DNA from: Rhynchonema sp. JSB1_4
Taxonomy: Eukaryota > Nematoda > Chromadorea > Monhysterida > Xyalidae
Length of the DNA stretch: 64,000 nucleotides
Direction: 5' to 3'
Assembly (NCBI GenBank): GCA_030248065.1
Contig: JASAMV010000248.1
Coordinates: 62,001-126,000, forward strand
Positions 24,412 to 33,579 of this stretch are shown one piece after another. The notes beneath the pieces were generated by a model, which was not told the DNA's origin, made no database searches, and saw only the letters and a list, made by a program, of their open reading frames with translations. Every line of letters begins with the position of its first letter. Position 1 is the first letter of the stretch. A program made the translations under genes and the position numbers.

Positions 24412-25694
24412 CAGTCTCCCTAAAAGGCCCACTGTCGGTGCCCCACTGCCCCACTCCCTAAAAGCCCCACCCCTCGTGCCCCACCCCCTAAAAGCCCCAC
24501 CATTGGTGCCCCCACTGTCCCACCACGGACCCCTAGAAGCCCCACCCCTTGGTGCCCCACGCATGCTTGGGAAAAGCTCCTCCCATTCCTTGACAGAGAG
24601 AAAACGTGAATTTTCGATTTCGCAATAGAAGGCACAGGTTGGCTCAAGGTTAGGCCTAAGCCTAAGCCTAAGCCTAATACTAATAGTAAGCCTAAGCCCA
24701 AGCCTAAGCATGAGAAAAAGGGAAGTCAATTTTGAAACGGGACTAGCTTTTCCCAAAATGCCTGCCCCACTGCCCCACTACTTCTCCCCTAAAGGTCTCA
24801 CCCCTGGTGCCCCACCATGCCCCACTGTGCCCCCACTGTCGGTGTGCCCCCACCATGCCCCACTGTCGAGGTGCCCCGCCATGTCCCCCACCCGTGCCCC
24901 ACTGTGCCCCACTGTAGAGCTGCCCGCCGCCATGCCCCACCATGCCCCACTGTGCCCCACTGGATGTATTTGCCCCCCATGCCCCACTGTGCCCCACTCT
25001 CGAGGTGCCCCACCATGCCCCACCATGCCCCACCCTGCCCCACTGTGCCCCACCATTCCCCACTGTCGAGGTGCCCCACCATGCCCCACCATGCATGCCA
25101 CACTGTCTAGGTGACCCACTGTCGATTTGGAATCGATTTTGTGAATATAGCACATTTTCACCAAGTTTTATTTGAATGTTGTTTTGTGTTATCATGCCTG
25201 ATATGACAGTGGGCCGGTGGGGCACCTCGAGGCAGTGGGCCGCGTGCGGCATGTGGCGCCTGGACAGTGGGCCATAGGTGGGGCACGCTCAACAGGGGGG
25301 CACAGCGGGGCGCGATGGTGGGGCTTTTCGGGGGTGGGGCGCCGTGGGCGGGGCATGTGCGGCGCCTGGACAGTGGGCCATGGGTGGACTACAGTGGGGC
25401 ATGCTGGGCGCCCTGGACAGTGGGGCACCAATGGTGGGGCTTTTCAAGGGTGGGGCATGTGGGGCGCCTGGAGCATGGGCCGGTGGTGGGGCACCTCAAC
25501 AGTGGGGCGCAGTGGGGCACCGATGGTGGAGCTTTTGGGGGTGGCGCCAGGGGTGGGGCTTTTAGGGCGGGGTGGGGCACAAGTGGTGGAGGCAGCATGG
25601 GTGGGGCTTTTAGGGAGTGGGGCAAAAGGGGTGGGGCTTTTAGGGTTTTTGGGGTGGGGCAGTGGGGCTCCAACAGTGGGCATTTTAGTGAGAC
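24412..25694. mobile_element. CCCCAC / GTGGGG minisatellite foldback element
   Basis: The left arm (24412-25110) is built of GTGCCCCACTG-like units. The right arm (25205-25690) holds their reverse complements. The outer ends CTAAAAGGCCCACTG and CAGTGGGCATTTTAG are inverted. Between arm blocks lie the telomere-like repeat at 24.65 kb and a short unique core (25.11-25.20 kb). Open frames in it are repeat artefacts. Confidence 0.7.
24651..24713 (-). repeat. Interstitial telomere-like (TTAGGC)n tract
   Basis: Four tandem GCCTAA units, which read TTAGGC on the minus strand, are followed by degenerate units up to 24713. TTAGGC is the telomere repeat of most nematodes. The tract lies inside the foldback element. 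Confidence 0.8.
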
Positions 25695-26896
25695 AGTTCT
25701 GTGCATGCGCTGTGTGTGGAAAATGTGCCATGAGCCGATGGATTGGCTATACAAGTTGAATCGTAAGAAGGGTACTTTTAGTAATGAGATGAGTCCCCCC
25801 GGTAAGGGCGCGGCCATGCAAACGCGGGGCGCGGGTCGCGGGTCAGAAAAATATTCTATGTCCCAGACCCGCGTCCGCGTTTGCATGGCCGCACTTGCGG
25901 GCGCGGGTCGCGGGTCACTCGAAACATTTCTTTGGCTGGGCTTGTAGCGCGCGAAAACTGTAGTGTTTTAAAGCAGACGAACTATTCTTAGTCCAGTCGC
26001 CAGGAAATCAATTGTTTGTTTTTTATATTGTAACAAAAACTCGTGAAGCGCACCTTGAACAGTTTTTGTTTTTGTTTAATTGATTTTGTTTGAATGCAAA
26101 AAGCGGTTATGAAGTAAGTGGTTGTGTGAATTAATTTGACTGCATTTGGGTGGCACGGGCCTGGTCGTGCACGTGCACTAGAACAAGAATGTATAGGACG
26201 CAGAAGTGAACCAATCAGCGTCGTAGAGCCTACGTCGCATACATGCACTCGCAGTCGTCTATTTAATCAGCTGCATTTGTTTGTGTGTCAGCTGCCGGTC
26301 GCCCATTTCCACGGTCGCAGTCTGCCCGTGTTCGTGCGCGATGACCGAATCCATCCATCATGACGAAATTGGCTCACAACGCCACCCGCTGCACAATCGT
26401 GCGCTTGTTGGACGCCGAGGCGGCATTATTAGATCGGCGTCTGCACAACCGCAACTTCGATGACGACAATGTATAGCCGCTGAACCGTTGGACTTCGGTC
26501 CACTTCTCCTAACCCAACGGCCCTCTTCAGAGCCACCACCTACAAATCATGGGTTTTATTGTGACATTTGATGCTCACATTTTCAATTTTTCGCACTTAG
26601 TTTCAGTGTGATGTTCCTACCCTAGAGTTTGAAGTTTTGTTGCGTTGGTGATGTGTGTATTATTTCTTTGTTTCTGCAATATGACCCCGAAACACAGACG
26701 CCCCAATAATAAACCCAAAACCACACGACGTTCACTAAACAATGCTTTATCTAAAACAGCCACGTAAATCTGCCAACTCACAAACAAACCACAGCCCAAC
26801 TGACACGTAAAAATATCACAGCAAAACACACAATAAGAACACGCGCACGTGGGAATGTTTCATGATATTGGTGGCAGGCAACAGTGAAGGCTTAAA

Positions 26897-27942
26897 GCTG
26901 CTGGTTAACAACCCTTCGACCGCGCTTGATCTTGGGGGGTAGTATATATAAACAAAGTTTGGACATCGTGTTACTCGACCCTAATCTGGTGAGCCGATTG
27001 GTTGCTTCCTGATGTTTCACGGCCACGTTGAAGTTTGCCCCTGGTGAAAAAGACCGAAAAAAAAGACCGACCTGAAACGCTGCTGTGACACAAATAGGCT
27101 GTTTCAAAGTTTGACACTAGAGTGACAGCAACCTCCAACAGTGTGTCGAAAACCGCAATACACAATAGCTATTGAAACGTCCGCATTGTTGAATACAAAA
27201 ATAAAAGGTTTCAGAAACCTGGCCATTTTTCGTTAGGATTTTCTACTCGTATAATTTTAAGCATCTGTGGTGAATGAAATAAGTTGTCAATTACAAATAA
27301 AAATCCTCTAATCATCAAGTTTTTTGTTTGTGCTCCCCAGTTTTCAAAACCCTACACAGCTCACATAATGCAACACACAGCCGGCACAGCGACAACACAG
27401 CAATGTTTCAGCTGGCAAGCTTTGTTGTGTGTGTGCGCTGTGGAATGGCTGCCTTGCGCATGTTGTGGTAAACATTGTGTGAGCTGTGTAGGGTTTTGAA
27501 AACTGGGGAGCACAAACAAAAAACTTGATAATTAAAGGATTTTTATTTGTAATTGACAACTTATTTCATTCACCACAGATGCTTAAAATTATACGAGTAG
27601 AAAATCCTAACAAAAAATGGCCAGATTTTTGAAACCTTTTATTTTTTTTTATTCAACAATGCGGACGTTTCAACAGCCTTTGTGCATTGCGGTTTTCGGC
27701 ACACTGTTGGAGGTTGCTGTCACTCTAGTGTCAAACTTTGAAACAGCCTTTTCGTGTCACAGCAGCGTTTCAAATTTTTTCGGTTTTTTTTTCACGAGGG
27801 GCAAACTTCAACGTGGCCGTGAAACATCAGGAAGCAACCAATCGGCTCACCAGATTAGGGTCGAGTAACACGATGTCCAAACTTTGTTTATATATACTAC
27901 CCCCAAGATCAAGCGCGGTCGAATGGTTGTTAACCAGCACCT
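26897..27942. mobile_element. Palindromic hairpin element, copy 2
   Basis: A near-perfect 1.05-kb palindrome. CTGGTTAACAACC near the left end is mirrored by GGTTGTTAACCAG near the right, flanked by TTAAA at both sides. It shares its central 200 bp with the hairpin at 6.2-7.3 kb. Both arms contain GTGAAACATCAG, in opposite orientation. Confidence 0.85.
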
Positions 27943-28039
27943 TTAAACATTACTCTCTAGCCAACAGCCGGCATAATGCACTGCACTAAAGAACAGAATT
28001 TATTGTGGCGACTAGTCTAAACAGTTCGTCTGCTTTAAA

Positions 28040-28679
28040 GGGGAAATTGCACATTGCTAATCGCCTTTCAAGTTTTACAAGTGTTTAGACAGCAATGTGG
28101 GCATCACAAAAATCAAATAATTTGGTACAAACTCTCAAACATGTACCCAGGAGATTCCGTTTAAGACAAGCCACTGGGAACAAAATTCGGCGCGGACCGG
28201 CCGAATTTCTACCTGCGCATTCAGGCAAATTGCCTGATCAAAAAGCTGTCAAGGCGACAGAATGTTTCGCATGATTCTTGAAACTCACTAACTATAGAAT
28301 TTCGCTTTCTTTATGTTTCGAATTTCGACGAATTGTTCCAGCGTGTCTGCTAAATGTTTCATGCTCTGCTTGTCACGCTGGAACAATTCGTCGAAATTCA
28401 AAACATAAAGAAAAGCGAAATTCTATAGTTAGTGAGTTTCAAAAATTGTGCGAAACATTCCGTCGCCTTGAGAGCTTTTTGATCAGGCAATTTGCCTGAA
28501 TGCGCAGGTGGAAATTCGGCCGGTCCGCGCCGAATTTTCTTCCCGATTGTTCCCTTTAAACTGCTTCTCCTGGGTACATGTTTGAGAGTTTGTACCAAGT
28601 GATTTGACTTTCATGATGCCCACACGACTGTCTAAACACTTGTAGAGTTTGAAAGGCGATTAGGAATGTGCAATTTCAA
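28040..28679. mobile_element. 640-bp palindromic hairpin element with CTTTAAA duplication
   Basis: The arms run from GGGGAAATTGCACATTGC to the reciprocal sequence ending GCAATTTCAA. The centre is the stem GAACAATTCGTCGAAATTC. A perfect 7-bp CTTTAAA flanks it (28033-28039 and 28680-28686). The insertion splits the right arm of the surrounding 3.26-kb element. Confidence 0.85.
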
Positions 28680-28734
28680 CTTTAAAACTGTAGTTTTCGC
28701 GCGCTACGAGCCCAGCCAAAGAAATGTTTCGAGT

Positions 28735-29050
28735 GACCCGCGACCCGCGCCCGCAAGTGCGGCCATGCAAACGCGGACGCGGGTCTGGGACATAGAATAT
28801 TTTTCTGACCCGCGACCCGCGCCCGCAAGTGCGGCCATGCAAACGCGGACGCGGGTCTGGGACATAGAATATTTTTCTGACCCGCGACCCGCGCCCGCAA
28901 GTGCGGCCATGCAAACGCGGACGCGGGTCTGGGACATAGAATATTTGTCTGACCCGCGACCCGCGCCCGCAAGTGCGGCCATGCAAACGCGGAGCGGGTC
29001 TAAAACATAGAATATTTTTCTGACCCGCGACCCGCGCCCGCGTTTGCATG
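28735..29050 (+). repeat. 72-bp tandem repeat array, about 4.4 units
   Basis: Units start at 28741, 28813, 28885 and 28957, and the next at 29028 (71 bp). Each contains CGACCCGCGCCCGC, GCGGCCATGCAAACGCGG and GGGACATAGAATATT. The period is a multiple of three, which explains the open frames on both strands. An inverted unit is present at 25.82-25.92 kb. Confidence 0.9.
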
Positions 29051-29317
29051 GCCGCGCCCTAAGCTCAGCTCACGCGATAGCAATCCTTGGCAGCACCAAC
29101 GCTGGCACGAAATCTTTGACAAAACAGCGCTGCCTGATTCGCGAAGGAAACAATGATTCTAGTCGATTTCAAACCTGCTGTTATTTTGGCTGTTGCTTGG
29201 CTTCTCAGACCAGAGATCGGAAACGGGGGGCCGGGAAAATTTTCAAAATTTTTGCGCTTCGGTCAATAACATTTCCTAGCGTGTGTGGACACTTGTTGAA
29301 TGTATGACAAAAATAAT

Positions 29318-29600
29318 AAATGTACTGTACCACCCAAAATGCGGGGCGGCAACCTACCTACTGTACCAGCCGAGCTAGGGGGGGGGTCGTACCACTTGGG
29401 GGGGGGGGGTCATCTGGAAACCGAAATTTTTTATGTCTCTAAATACTGAAGAAAATGTGGCCTAAAACACTAATTTCGCGCGCAGCGTGCGATTTTTCGC
29501 CTATTTGCAGACAAATACCAGGCGAGGGGCGGCAACCTACCTACTGTACCTTGGGGGGGACGGGGACGCACCCCCCCCAGCCACACCATTGCAGTCAGAG
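29318..29600. repeat. CTACCTACTGTACC repeat block
   Basis: Copies of GCGGCAACCTACCTACTGTACC-type units at 29345 and 29530 frame a segment with TTCGCGCGCAGCGTGCGA. It resembles the block at 110-190. The element ends were not defined. Confidence 0.55.
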
Positions 29601-29673
29601 TCAACAAGTGTCTAGTTACCTTTCCTATTGATCTTTTCAGTCATCGTTTTGAAGAAAGAAGCAGTGGTGTAGC

Positions 29674-30144
29674 CAGTGTTGGAGGTACTCTGGAGGGGGG
29701 GATACCTACTGTACCGCGCTCAGAGAGGGGGGATACCTACTGTACCACACTGACTGTACCAGAGCCGATGGCCTGGGGGGGGTTATGTACCTAGGGGGGG
29801 TTTGGGGGGGGGGGGTTGGGGGGTTAGGTTTTGGGGTGAAAATTTTTAATGTGTTTATTATGTGTGGAATCGTGTGAAAACGTGGTATTTGCGCACGTAG
29901 CGCGCGAATTTTAGGTAATTTGAGGCAAAAACCACTGATTTTACACTAATTTTGGCCATTTTGGTCAAAAATTGGCACTTTTTGGGCAAAATCGGGGGGA
30001 TACCCACTGTACCGGGGTGAAAATCGGGGGTGGATACCTACTGTACCATGCCAAACATCGGGGGGGGGAGACCTACTGTACCAGGCGAGGGGGATACCTA
30101 CTGTACTGGGGGGGCTACCCCCCAAACCCCCACCTCCAACACTG
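29674..30144 (-). mobile_element. CAGTGTTGGAGG hAT-like element, copy 2
   Basis: The ends are CAGTGTTGGAGGT and CCTCCAACACTG, with a perfect 8-bp duplication GGTGTAGC (29666-29673 and 30145-30152). It is an inverted relative of the copy at 23003-23462, with CTACTGTACC units. Confidence 0.9.
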
Positions 30145-30365
30145 GGTGTAGCTACTCATACCCAGGCCTTTGCAATCAACCCACTGTACCACCAAAAAAA
30201 ACCATTTTGAGCCAAAAATTATACCTACAACTGTATCAGCCGGGGCGGCGACTTACGTACTGCATCAGGATGGCGCGTCAATCGTCAATCTACCTACCCA
30301 GTGTAGTGGCTGGGGGGGGGGGGGGGATGGGGGGATTCCCCCCTAAGGAGTAGGTACCTTGCAAC

Positions 30366-31247
30366 CAGTGTAGTTCCTGGTCCGGAGGGGGAGATAGCGG
30401 ACCCTCCGTTTTTTTCGGAGGGGGAGGTAGTGTACCCCCGAGGGGGGGAAGACCCGAATTCGGGAAAAAGTCACTTTTTGAGGTAGAAAATTTGACCTGT
30501 TTTTGCCCCTTTTTGAAAAAATTCTTCATAAAAAGGGTATTTTGGCGACTTGAGAACATTGACCTGAAAATCACACATTTTAGGCCTAAAAATGCCCATT
30601 TTAGGCCTAAAAATGGCCATTTTAAGCAAAAATTGGGGGAGATAGTTAGGGTTAGAGGTCGGGGGGGGGGGGGGGGGTACCCGACACCCGACAGCCGACA
30701 CCCGACATCTGGAAAAACCCCACACCCGACATCTCAGAAAAAAAGCCGACACCCGACACCCGACAGTTGCAAAAAAAACTGACACCCGACATCTAGTTTT
30801 TGAAAAAAACCCGACACCCGACACCTGTTTTTGGACCAAAAACAGGCAAATTTGTGCTCATTTGCATCATGAGTGCAATTTTTTGGCTCAAGTTACTGAA
30901 TTCAAGTATTTTCACACGAAATAAACACCAAAATGTCACATTCTGCGTCTTCGGAAACATTTGGTTCGAAGAAAATTTTCTCTAAAAATTCTTCTCTCAG
31001 GCAATACTGATGTTTTGAACCGTAAGTGTCGGGTGTCGGCTGTCGGGTGTCGGATCCGAAAAAACCCGACACCCGACATCTGGGGGTACCCGACACCCGA
31101 CACCTACACTTTTTTGGCACCCGACACCCGACATCTCTCTAACCCTAGAGATAGTGTACCCGGAGGGGGAGATAGGGGGATAGTGTACCACCCGAGGGGG
31201 AGATAGCGTACCCGAGGGGGGACCCCCCTCCCCCAGGAACTACACTG
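30366..31247 (+). mobile_element. CAGTGTAGTTCCTGG element with nested element
   Basis: The ends are CAGTGTAGTTCCTGG and CCAGGAACTACACTG. The flanks CTTGCAAC and CTTGAAAC match at 7 of 8. The TAGGGTTAGAG element at 30647-31147 is inserted inside. Just upstream (30298) is the left end of a CAGTGTAGTGGC element into which it may have inserted. Confidence 0.8.
30647..31147 (-). mobile_element. TAGGGTTAGAG element, copy 2
   Basis: The ends are TAGGGTTAGAG and CTCTAACCCTA, with a perfect 8-bp duplication GAGATAGT (30639-30646 and 31148-31155). It is inverted relative to the copies at 0.85 and 32.5 kb. Confidence 0.92.
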
Positions 31248-31254
31248 CTTGAAA

Positions 31255-31705
31255 CAGTGTAGTGGCAGGCAGATGGTTGCAAGGTACCCTTGGGGGGGAT
31301 GGATCCAGATGGTTGCAAGGTACCCCCCTACCCAGCCTCCAAAAGGTTGCAAGGTACCCTTGGGGTGGGGTCCGAAAAAAGGGTGTTTTTTGCATGCTTT
31401 TTTCTGCAAAATTGGCCGAAAAAATGGTACTTTTTTGCATTTTGGCCGAAAATTTGCCCAAAATAGCTATTATATGGAGGTTTGCGCGCGGAGCGCGCGA
31501 TTTTTGGGGTTTTGAGGTCGAAAACCACCCATTTTTACCTATAAAAACCAAAAATTGATGGTTGCAAGGTACCCTCCGGGGTGGTTGCAAGGTACCTACC
31601 CTTCCCCCCCATCCCCCCCTAAGGGGTGGTTGCAAGGTACCTACTCCTTAGGGGGGGGGGGGGGATCCCCCCCCCCCCCCCATCCCCCCCCCAGCCACTA
31701 CACTG
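31255..31705 (+). mobile_element. CAGTGTAGTGGC hAT-like element
   Basis: The ends are CAGTGTAGTGGC and GCCACTACACTG, with a perfect 8-bp duplication GCTTGAAA (31247-31254 and 31706-31713). The interior has GGTTGCAAGGTACC units. It sits directly against the end of the previous element, sharing its terminal G. Confidence 0.88.
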
Positions 31706-31719
31706 GCTTGAAACCACCC

Positions 31720-32280
31720 CTTGGGGGGATGGGAGGCGTGGTGGGGCTGGGGGGGGGGTTGGGGGGTCCCCCCCAATGGTACCCTACCCGCCCCGGCCTG
31801 GTACGCTACCCCCTACCCGCCCCGCTCTGGTACCCTACCCCCCTACCCGCCCCGCCCTGGTACCCTACCCGCCCAGATTTTTACCCCCAAAATGCCCATT
31901 TTTCGGTCAAAAACGCCCAAATTTCGACCGAAAACCCTAAAAAGTGCAAAAAATCTCGCGCTGCGCGCGATATATGCACTTTTTAGTACATAAAAACAGG
32001 CACCCGAAAAAAACTTGTGTTGTACCCTACCCGCCCCAAAAAATCTTCCCCCTCCCCCAAAATAGTATAAAATCGGCATTTTTCACTCCAGATAGGCGAA
32101 AAATCGCGCGTTACGCGCGAAATGAGCGTTTTAGAGTTCATTTTCATCAATATTTAGACCTAAAAATTTTTATCCCCACCCCTAGCCTGGTCGGTACAGT
32201 AGGAGGTAGGGTGCCGCCCCACATTTTTGGTGGTACAGTAGCAGTAGGTTGCCCCCCCTGGGAAGCTACACCACTGGGAA
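31720..32280. repeat. GGTACCCTACCCGCCCC-rich repeat block
   Basis: Repeated CTGGTACCCTACCC units (31790-31880) and inverted GCGCGCGATTTTT-type segments. Related sequence occurs at 33.0-33.1 kb and 46.24-46.31 kb. The ends are not defined. There is no gene. Confidence 0.55.
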
Positions 32281-32500
32281 TGGTGAGGGCGTGTGGCAAA
32301 ATGCGGGGACCCCACACAGAAATCAAGCCGAAGGTTTAAATATCACCAAATCAAAAACTTTAACTTAAGGACGGCTTCAGATCGCCGTCATGCGGCCCCC
32401 CCCCGTCAATACTGATCACTTACTTGCCGAATCCTTCAGAAATTTTAGTATTTATGACAAAAAATCCCTGCTTTTTCAGTAAAATAAGTCACTTCAGAAG

Positions 32501-32973
32501 TAGGGTTAGAGAGATGTCGGGTGTCGGGTGCCAAAAAAGTGTAGGTGTCGGGTGTCGGGTACCCCCAGATGTCGGGTGTCGGGTTTTTTCGAACCGACAG
32601 CCGACACCCGACACTTACGGTTCAAAACGTCAGTATTGCTTGAGAGAAGAATTTTGAGAGAATTTTCTTCGAACCAAATGTTTCCGAAGACGCAGAATGT
32701 GACATTTTGGTGTTTATTTCGTGTGAAAATACTTGAATTCAGTAACTCGAGCCAAAAAATTGCACTCATGATGCAAATCAGCAAAAATTTGCCTGTTTTT
32801 GGTCCAAAAACAGGTGTCGGGTGTCGTTTTTTTTTAAAAAACTAGATGTCGGGTGTCGTGTTTTTTTTGCAACTGTCGGGTGTCGGCTTTTTTTCTGAGA
32901 TGTCGGGTGTCGGGTACTTCCAGATGTCGGCTGTCGGGTGTCGGGTACCCCCCCCCCCCGACCTCTAACCCTA
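32501..32973 (+). mobile_element. TAGGGTTAGAG element, copy 3
   Basis: The ends are TAGGGTTAGAG and CTCTAACCCTA, with a perfect 8-bp duplication TTCAGAAG (32493-32500 and 32974-32981). It is colinear with copy 1 in SETD1. Confidence 0.92.
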
Positions 32974-33149
32974 TTCAGAAGCTTCGGGCCGGGCCGGGCC
33001 CGATTGCGACCTCTGTATGGTACGCCACCTACCACCCGCCCCAAAAAAATCTCTCCCTTCCCTCCCCCAAGTGAGTTCCCCCCAAAATTCCTACACTGCC
33101 TACGCGCTCCGGATGCCTACCCACGCCTTTAAAGTAGCCACAGAACTGG

Positions 33150-33270
33150 TGTTAGGTATAGAGTATTGGGTATTGGTGTAAGTATTATGTTGGTATTGGG
33201 TTTTTGGTCTGATATTGGGTTGGTATTGGGTTTCATATTTTGTTTTGCGTCGGCTGTTGGGTTTGGTATT
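33150..33270 (+). repeat. TATTGGGTTTGG-like short tandem repeat
   Basis: Degenerate units of TATTGGGTT / GGTATTGGGT repeat across about 120 bp, 300 bp upstream of OS-9. No function is apparent. Confidence 0.7.
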
Positions 33271-33579
33271 GGATTTTTCTGAAGGGGGAGCCCCTGTACG
33301 TAAATTCCAGAAAGAAGAAGGAGAAGATATGCTAAAAAGTTCAAATTTTGGCGTTTAAGATTCACAATCTGAGAAAATTCGCGTGCTTCGCGCGTCTTGC
33401 AACCAAGACTTTGAGCGTTCTACCTCAGCTATGTAATTGAAAAACTGTCAGTTCTTTCAGCTTCTTTTTCTGCATCAAGTTCGCGCGCTGCACACTTGAA
33501 ACCAAATCGGATTCAACAAGCGCAAAAGTAATGTGAATCAAATTGCACCCAACACTTCCGAACCAAAGCATTGATAATT

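Larger units (their letters stand above)
25803..29062. mobile_element. 3.26-kb inverted-repeat element with 72-bp subterminal repeats
   Basis: The outer ends are AGGGCGCGGCCATGCAAACG (25807 on) and its reverse complement ending at about 29057. The left arm has about two repeat units. The right arm has a tandem array. A further matched pair is TTTAAAGCAGACGAAC (25970) with GTTCGTCTGCTTTAAA (28024). Two hairpin elements are nested inside (26897-27942 and 28040-28679). No transposase is recognisable in the unique part (26.0-26.9 kb). Confidence 0.75.
22364..33579. other. 11-kb gene-free transposon and minisatellite island
   Basis: I find no host gene between TIMM10 and OS-9. Long open frames here are artefacts of tandem repeats whose period is a multiple of three (for example the 72-bp repeats at 28.7-29.05 kb and the CCCCAC/GTGGGG runs at 24.4-25.7 kb). 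Individual elements are listed separately. A 38-codon open frame starting at 26359 inside the large element is too short to call. Confidence 0.7.

Noticed and set aside
24395..25950. Long frames rich in Pro-His-Cys or Gly-Trp-His
   Set aside because: They are translations of CCCCAC / GTGGGG minisatellite arms. No start context, splice sites or domain.
28660..29049. Repetitive open frames on both strands with RVCMAALAGAGRGS-like peptides
   Set aside because: They come from the 72-bp tandem array, whose period is a multiple of three. They are not proteins.
28735..29050. Possible CRISPR array
   Set aside because: The units are continuous tandem repeats without unique spacers, inside a transposon of a eukaryotic genome.
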